64,000 nucleotides of DNA, taken from Brevibacillus fulvus (lineage in GTDB: Bacteria > Bacillota > Bacilli > Brevibacillales > Brevibacillaceae). Every line of letters begins with the position of its first letter. Position 1 is the stretch's first letter. Both the position numbers and the translations under genes were made by a program. Below, one piece after another: positions 61,776 to 64,000 of the stretch. The stretch is taken from the NCBI RefSeq assembly GCF_016908525.1, contig NZ_JAFBEB010000007.1:1-64000 (forward strand). Direction: 5' to 3'. The notes under the pieces were generated by a model. That model worked only from the letters and a program-made list of their open reading frames with translations. It was not told the origin of the DNA and ran no database searches.

Positions 61776-61916
61776 TTATCTTTCCCCTTTCTGGATCAAT
61801 AGGCTGATTTCAGCGAATGGAAACAGCGGAATTATTTTATTGTAACGTATCTCCATTAAACGTGCATCCGCATATGATACAGAAACGCTGTTCATTGTTT
61901 AAGGAGGTACAAAAGC

Positions 61917-62117
61917 ATGCAAGGTAAAGTAAAGTGGTTTAACAAGGAAAAAGGTTACGGTTTTATCGAACGTGAGGATGGCCCCGATATCTTTGTTCAT
62001 TATACGGCAATTTCCGGTACCGGGTATCGGAATTTGGAAGAAGGCGAAACTGTCGTATTCGAAGTCGTTAATGGTCAAAAAGGCTTGCAGGCGGCAAATG
62101 TCGTCCGGCAGGCTTAA
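61917..62117 (+). CDS. Cold-shock protein (CspA/CspB family)
   Basis: This 66-aa protein is a single cold-shock domain with RNP1 KGYGFIE and RNP2 DIFVHYTAI, starting [16 protein letters not shown]. Such proteins bind single-stranded RNA/DNA and act as RNA chaperones. The second RNP has Tyr where Phe is usual (VHF to VHY), and [10 protein letters not shown] replaces the common GFKSLEEG. AAGGAGGT precedes the ATG and a strong terminator follows, so it is monocistronic. Confidence 0.93.
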   Translation: MQGKVKWFNKEKGYGFIEREDGPDIFVHYTAISGTGYRNLEEGETVVFEVVNGQKGLQAANVVRQA

Positions 62118-62141
62118 ACATAAACGGGTTGTTCGAACAGG

Positions 62142-62190
62142 AAAAGCTCAATCGGGTGTGGAAACAGCGCACCGATTGAGCTTTTTTATT
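62142..62190 (+). terminator. Rho-independent terminator of the cold-shock gene
   Basis: AAAAGCTCAATCGG pairs with CCGATTGAGCTTTT, followed by further T residues. Confidence 0.93.
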
Positions 62191-62329
62191 GTGACTGTTC
62201 AAAATATGGATTTACTAGAAATATTAATAATTGGAAGAATCAGTTAATATTCTGTATACAACACTTCGCTCAGACTTGTGCAGCCAGGGAGAAAACGATT
62301 GCTATGTGTTGAAATGGGGGCAGTCAAGG

Positions 62330-63373
62330 ATGATTGATATGCATGTTCATCTGGAAGAGGGGCCATATTCGCTGGATTGGTTGAAACGGACGGCAGAGGC
62401 GATGTTATCCTTTGCCTCGCCGGAAAGTCCCGGTTTATCCCGAGCCTGGCTTGGTGAAGTTTGCAAAATGCTGCAACAGCGAACGGAAAGCGAGACGTAT
62501 TCAGCAGACTGGCTCGGATTGTATTTGCAGCGGGCAAAACAGTTGGGGCTGCAAGAGGTAGGCATCGTGGAACATCTCTATCGCTTTCGGTCTTACAAAA
62601 GCTACTACACACAACATTTGCACCTTGCGGAAGATCCATTGGGAAGCTTACAGCGCCAGTGGTTGGACCATACATGCATCGTGCCGTCTCTCGATGATTA
62701 TGTGTCTTTCATCTTGGAGCAAAAACAGCGCTGGGCAGCGGAGGGCATCTGCCTGAAAGTGGGCATTGAGTTGGATTATTGGCCGGGATGCGAAACGGTG
62801 TTAAGCCCGATTGTCATGGACTATCCTTGGGATTTCACCATGGGTGCCGTTCACTTTTTACGCGGATGGCGTTTTGCCGAACCGGTCAACAAAAGCCCGT
62901 TTCGCGAGATCGATATTACCCCGCTGTACGCGGAAATGTTTCATTTGTTGGAGCAGGCGATCTCGTCCGGATTGTTTGATCTGATTGCCCACCCGGATCA
63001 TTTGAAAGTGTTGGGAAACCGCCCGACAGAAACGGCCTTGCTCCCTTATTACCAACGAATTGCCCGATTGCTGCGGCAATTTGATGTAGCCACGGAGATC
63101 AATACGCGCTTGTTTTATCGCTCTGCTCTTTCCGAAATGTCCCCGAGTGAATGCTTCCTGGGAATACTGGCCCAACACCAGGTTCCGATCACCACTTCCT
63201 CCGATGCGCACTATTCCGATGAGATCGGACAGGATTTGCTGACTGCAAGACAAATGCTGAAAAAAGTCGGCTACCGCGAACTTGTCAGCTTTGATCGCCG
63301 CAAACGCCGCTGCATGAAAATAGAGGCGGCCTCGACCCAAGAACATTTCAGGAGCGATCTGTGCCAGGGGTAA
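62330..63373 (+). CDS. PHP-domain phosphoesterase (histidinol-phosphatase-like)
   Basis: This 347-aa protein has the PHP fold of HisK-type phosphatases: DMHVHLEEGPYS at the N terminus, GIVEHLYRFRS, GIELDYWPGC, FTMGAVHFLRGW, LIAHPDHLK and TTSSDAHYSDEIG hold the metal-binding His and Asp residues. It probably removes phosphate from a small molecule, and histidinol phosphate is one candidate. The start is taken at ATG 62330; ATG 62339 with AAGGA before it is also possible. The frame runs upstream to 62231 without a ribosome site. No histidine gene is adjacent. Confidence 0.82.
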   Translation: MIDMHVHLEEGPYSLDWLKRTAEAMLSFASPESPGLSRAWLGEVCKMLQQRTESETYSADWLGLYLQRAKQLGLQEVGIVEHLYRFRSYKSYYTQHLHLAEDPLGSLQRQWLDHTCIVPSLDDYVSFILEQKQRWAAEGICLKVGIELDYWPGCETVLSPIVMDYPWDFTMGAVHFLRGWRFAEPVNKSPFREIDITPLYAEMFHLLEQAISSGLFDLIAHPDHLKVLGNRPTETALLPYYQRIARLLRQFDVATEINTRLFYRSALSEMSPSECFLGILAQHQVPITTSSDAHYSDEIGQDLLTARQMLKKVGYRELVSFDRRKRRCMKIEAASTQEHFRSDLCQG

Positions 63374-63410
63374 CTTGTCCCGGACAACCGCAAAAAATTA
63401 TCGTGCTATC

Positions 63411-63448
63411 GCGCTTTGGACTGGGTATCCGGCCTAAGGCGCTTTTTT
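63411..63448 (+). terminator. Probable terminator after the PHP gene
   Basis: GCGCTTTGG pairs with CCTAAGGCGC, with two G-T pairs, and is followed by TTTTTT. Confidence 0.6.
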
Positions 63449-63494
63449 ATACGGTGCATAAGCTGTTTGTGGAAATAAGAAAGAGAGGGAGTCT

Positions 63495-64000
63495 ATGGCG
63501 AAACCGACGATCGGAATCGTAACATCACGAACGGGAAAGCGTTTTTCCGAACAGCTTTACCTCCGGCGGCTGGTCAGGGAAGGACAGGAGTTGGGCATGA
63601 ATATCTTCCTATTCGCTCCCCGGGACGTTTCCCTGAAGCGCAGGATAGTGAACGGATATGTGCCCCTGGCGACAAGGGGCTGGAAGAGGCAAATTTTCCC
63701 TTGGCCGGATCTGGTCATTGATCGCTATCGCTATTACCCGCTGCCGGAGCATAATGCGTATCTCTCTTTTCGTAAAAAACCGCTGTTTCCTTACACCAGC
63801 AGCCGATTCTCCAACAAGTGGAACGTTTATCAAGTTTTGTCGCAGGATGAACAGATGCAGGCTTATTTGCCCGAATCGGTAGCCTACACCCATGATCAGA
63901 TGGAGCAGATGCTCGCCAGTTATCCCATGCTTTATATCAAACCAACCAATGGCACAGGCGGCCGCAGTATTTTGCAGGTGGAACAAAAAGAAGACGGTTT
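63495..64000 (+). CDS. YheC/YheD-family ATP-grasp protein, 5' part (cut by window end)
   Basis: From ATG 63495, after AGAGAGGGAG, the frame stays open to the window edge (168 codons). It reads MAKPTIGIVTSRTGKRFSEQ and, further on, WPDLVIDRYRYYP, RFSNKWNVYQVLSQDE and YIKPTNGTGGRSI. This matches YheC/YheD (endospore coat-associated) proteins. The last segment is the start of the ATP-grasp fold with its lysine and glycine-rich loop. Relatives are found in spore formers near coat genes, and the ligase substrate is not known. The C terminus is outside the window. Confidence 0.85.
   Translation, partial: MAKPTIGIVTSRTGKRFSEQLYLRRLVREGQELGMNIFLFAPRDVSLKRRIVNGYVPLATRGWKRQIFPWPDLVIDRYRYYPLPEHNAYLSFRKKPLFPYTSSRFSNKWNVYQVLSQDEQMQAYLPESVAYTHDQMEQMLASYPMLYIKPTNGTGGRSILQVEQKEDG

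Noticed and set aside
1-64000. CRISPR arrays, insertion sequences, integrases, prophage genes or rRNA
   Set aside because: No direct-repeat array, transposase or integrase motif, phage gene or rRNA segment was found on either strand.

Overview
The window looks like chromosomal DNA of a Gram-positive, endospore-forming member of the Bacillota. Shine-Dalgarno sites are strong (AGGAGG type) and TTG/GTG starts are common. It carries c-di-AMP (ydaO-type) and guanine riboswitches, the HemQ enzyme of the coproporphyrin-dependent haem route, and the start of a YheC/YheD spore-coat ATP-grasp gene. The gene mix suggests the Alicyclobacillaceae/Brevibacillus part of the Bacillales, but genus cannot be fixed from sequence alone. 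No transposase, integrase, phage gene or CRISPR array was seen.

Layout. 1-5 kb: a class-I glutamine amidotransferase-like hydrolase, then an operon for a Tat-exported GMC oxidoreductase with its small Tat-signal subunit, followed by tatC and tatA, behind a promoter region with a perfect PerR-type palindrome. 5-12 kb: an FMN split-barrel protein, a secreted 845-aa PIG-L-type deacetylase and two c-di-GMP enzymes. 12-19 kb: an RND efflux pair, an SDR, DoxX and TetR. 19-30 kb: a coherent cluster of ROK regulator, binding protein, ABC ATPase, fused permease, a second (cytosolic) PIG-L deacetylase, an argininosuccinate-lyase-like enzyme and a BadF/NAGK-type sugar kinase. 30-39 kb: cydAB (minus strand), an MHYT-PAS histidine kinase, an aromatic-acid-exporter-like protein, a LysM-3D wall protein under a c-di-AMP riboswitch, MgtC-like, hemQ, ridA. 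39-46.5 kb: catalase, then an amino-acid catabolic run (OCD-like, aminotransferase, M20 amidohydrolase, threonine-dehydratase-like) and a LysR regulator. 46.5-52 kb: UPF0173 hydrolase, psuK-psuG, a FliB-like protein, two small genes and a decayed rsgA 3' end. 52-56 kb: xpt-pbuX behind a tandem guanine plus ykkC-type (probably PRPP) riboswitch, yitT, a P1-family peptidase. 56-64 kb: tRNA-Pro and tRNA-Leu, two adjacent dynamin-like GTPases, an M50-type protease, a lipoprotein, a cold-shock protein, a PHP phosphoesterase and the 5' part of a YheC/YheD gene.

How genes work together. The best candidate for an undescribed system is the ROK/ABC/PIG-L/ArgH-like/NAGK cluster. A palindrome of the form GTTAG-N9-CTAA(C/T) lies just downstream of the -10 box of the ROK gene. 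A matching site lies at the same place in front of the distant secreted PIG-L gene at 5.7 kb. This suggests one regulon in which a secreted deacetylase, a dedicated importer, a cytosolic deacetylase, a C-N lyase and a sugar kinase process one N-acylated amino-sugar-like compound. The substrate is unknown. The tandem riboswitch before xpt-pbuX would combine sensing of guanine and of a phosphoribosyl donor or alarmone. The GMC/small subunit/TatCA operon is a self-contained export unit for a folded FAD enzyme.
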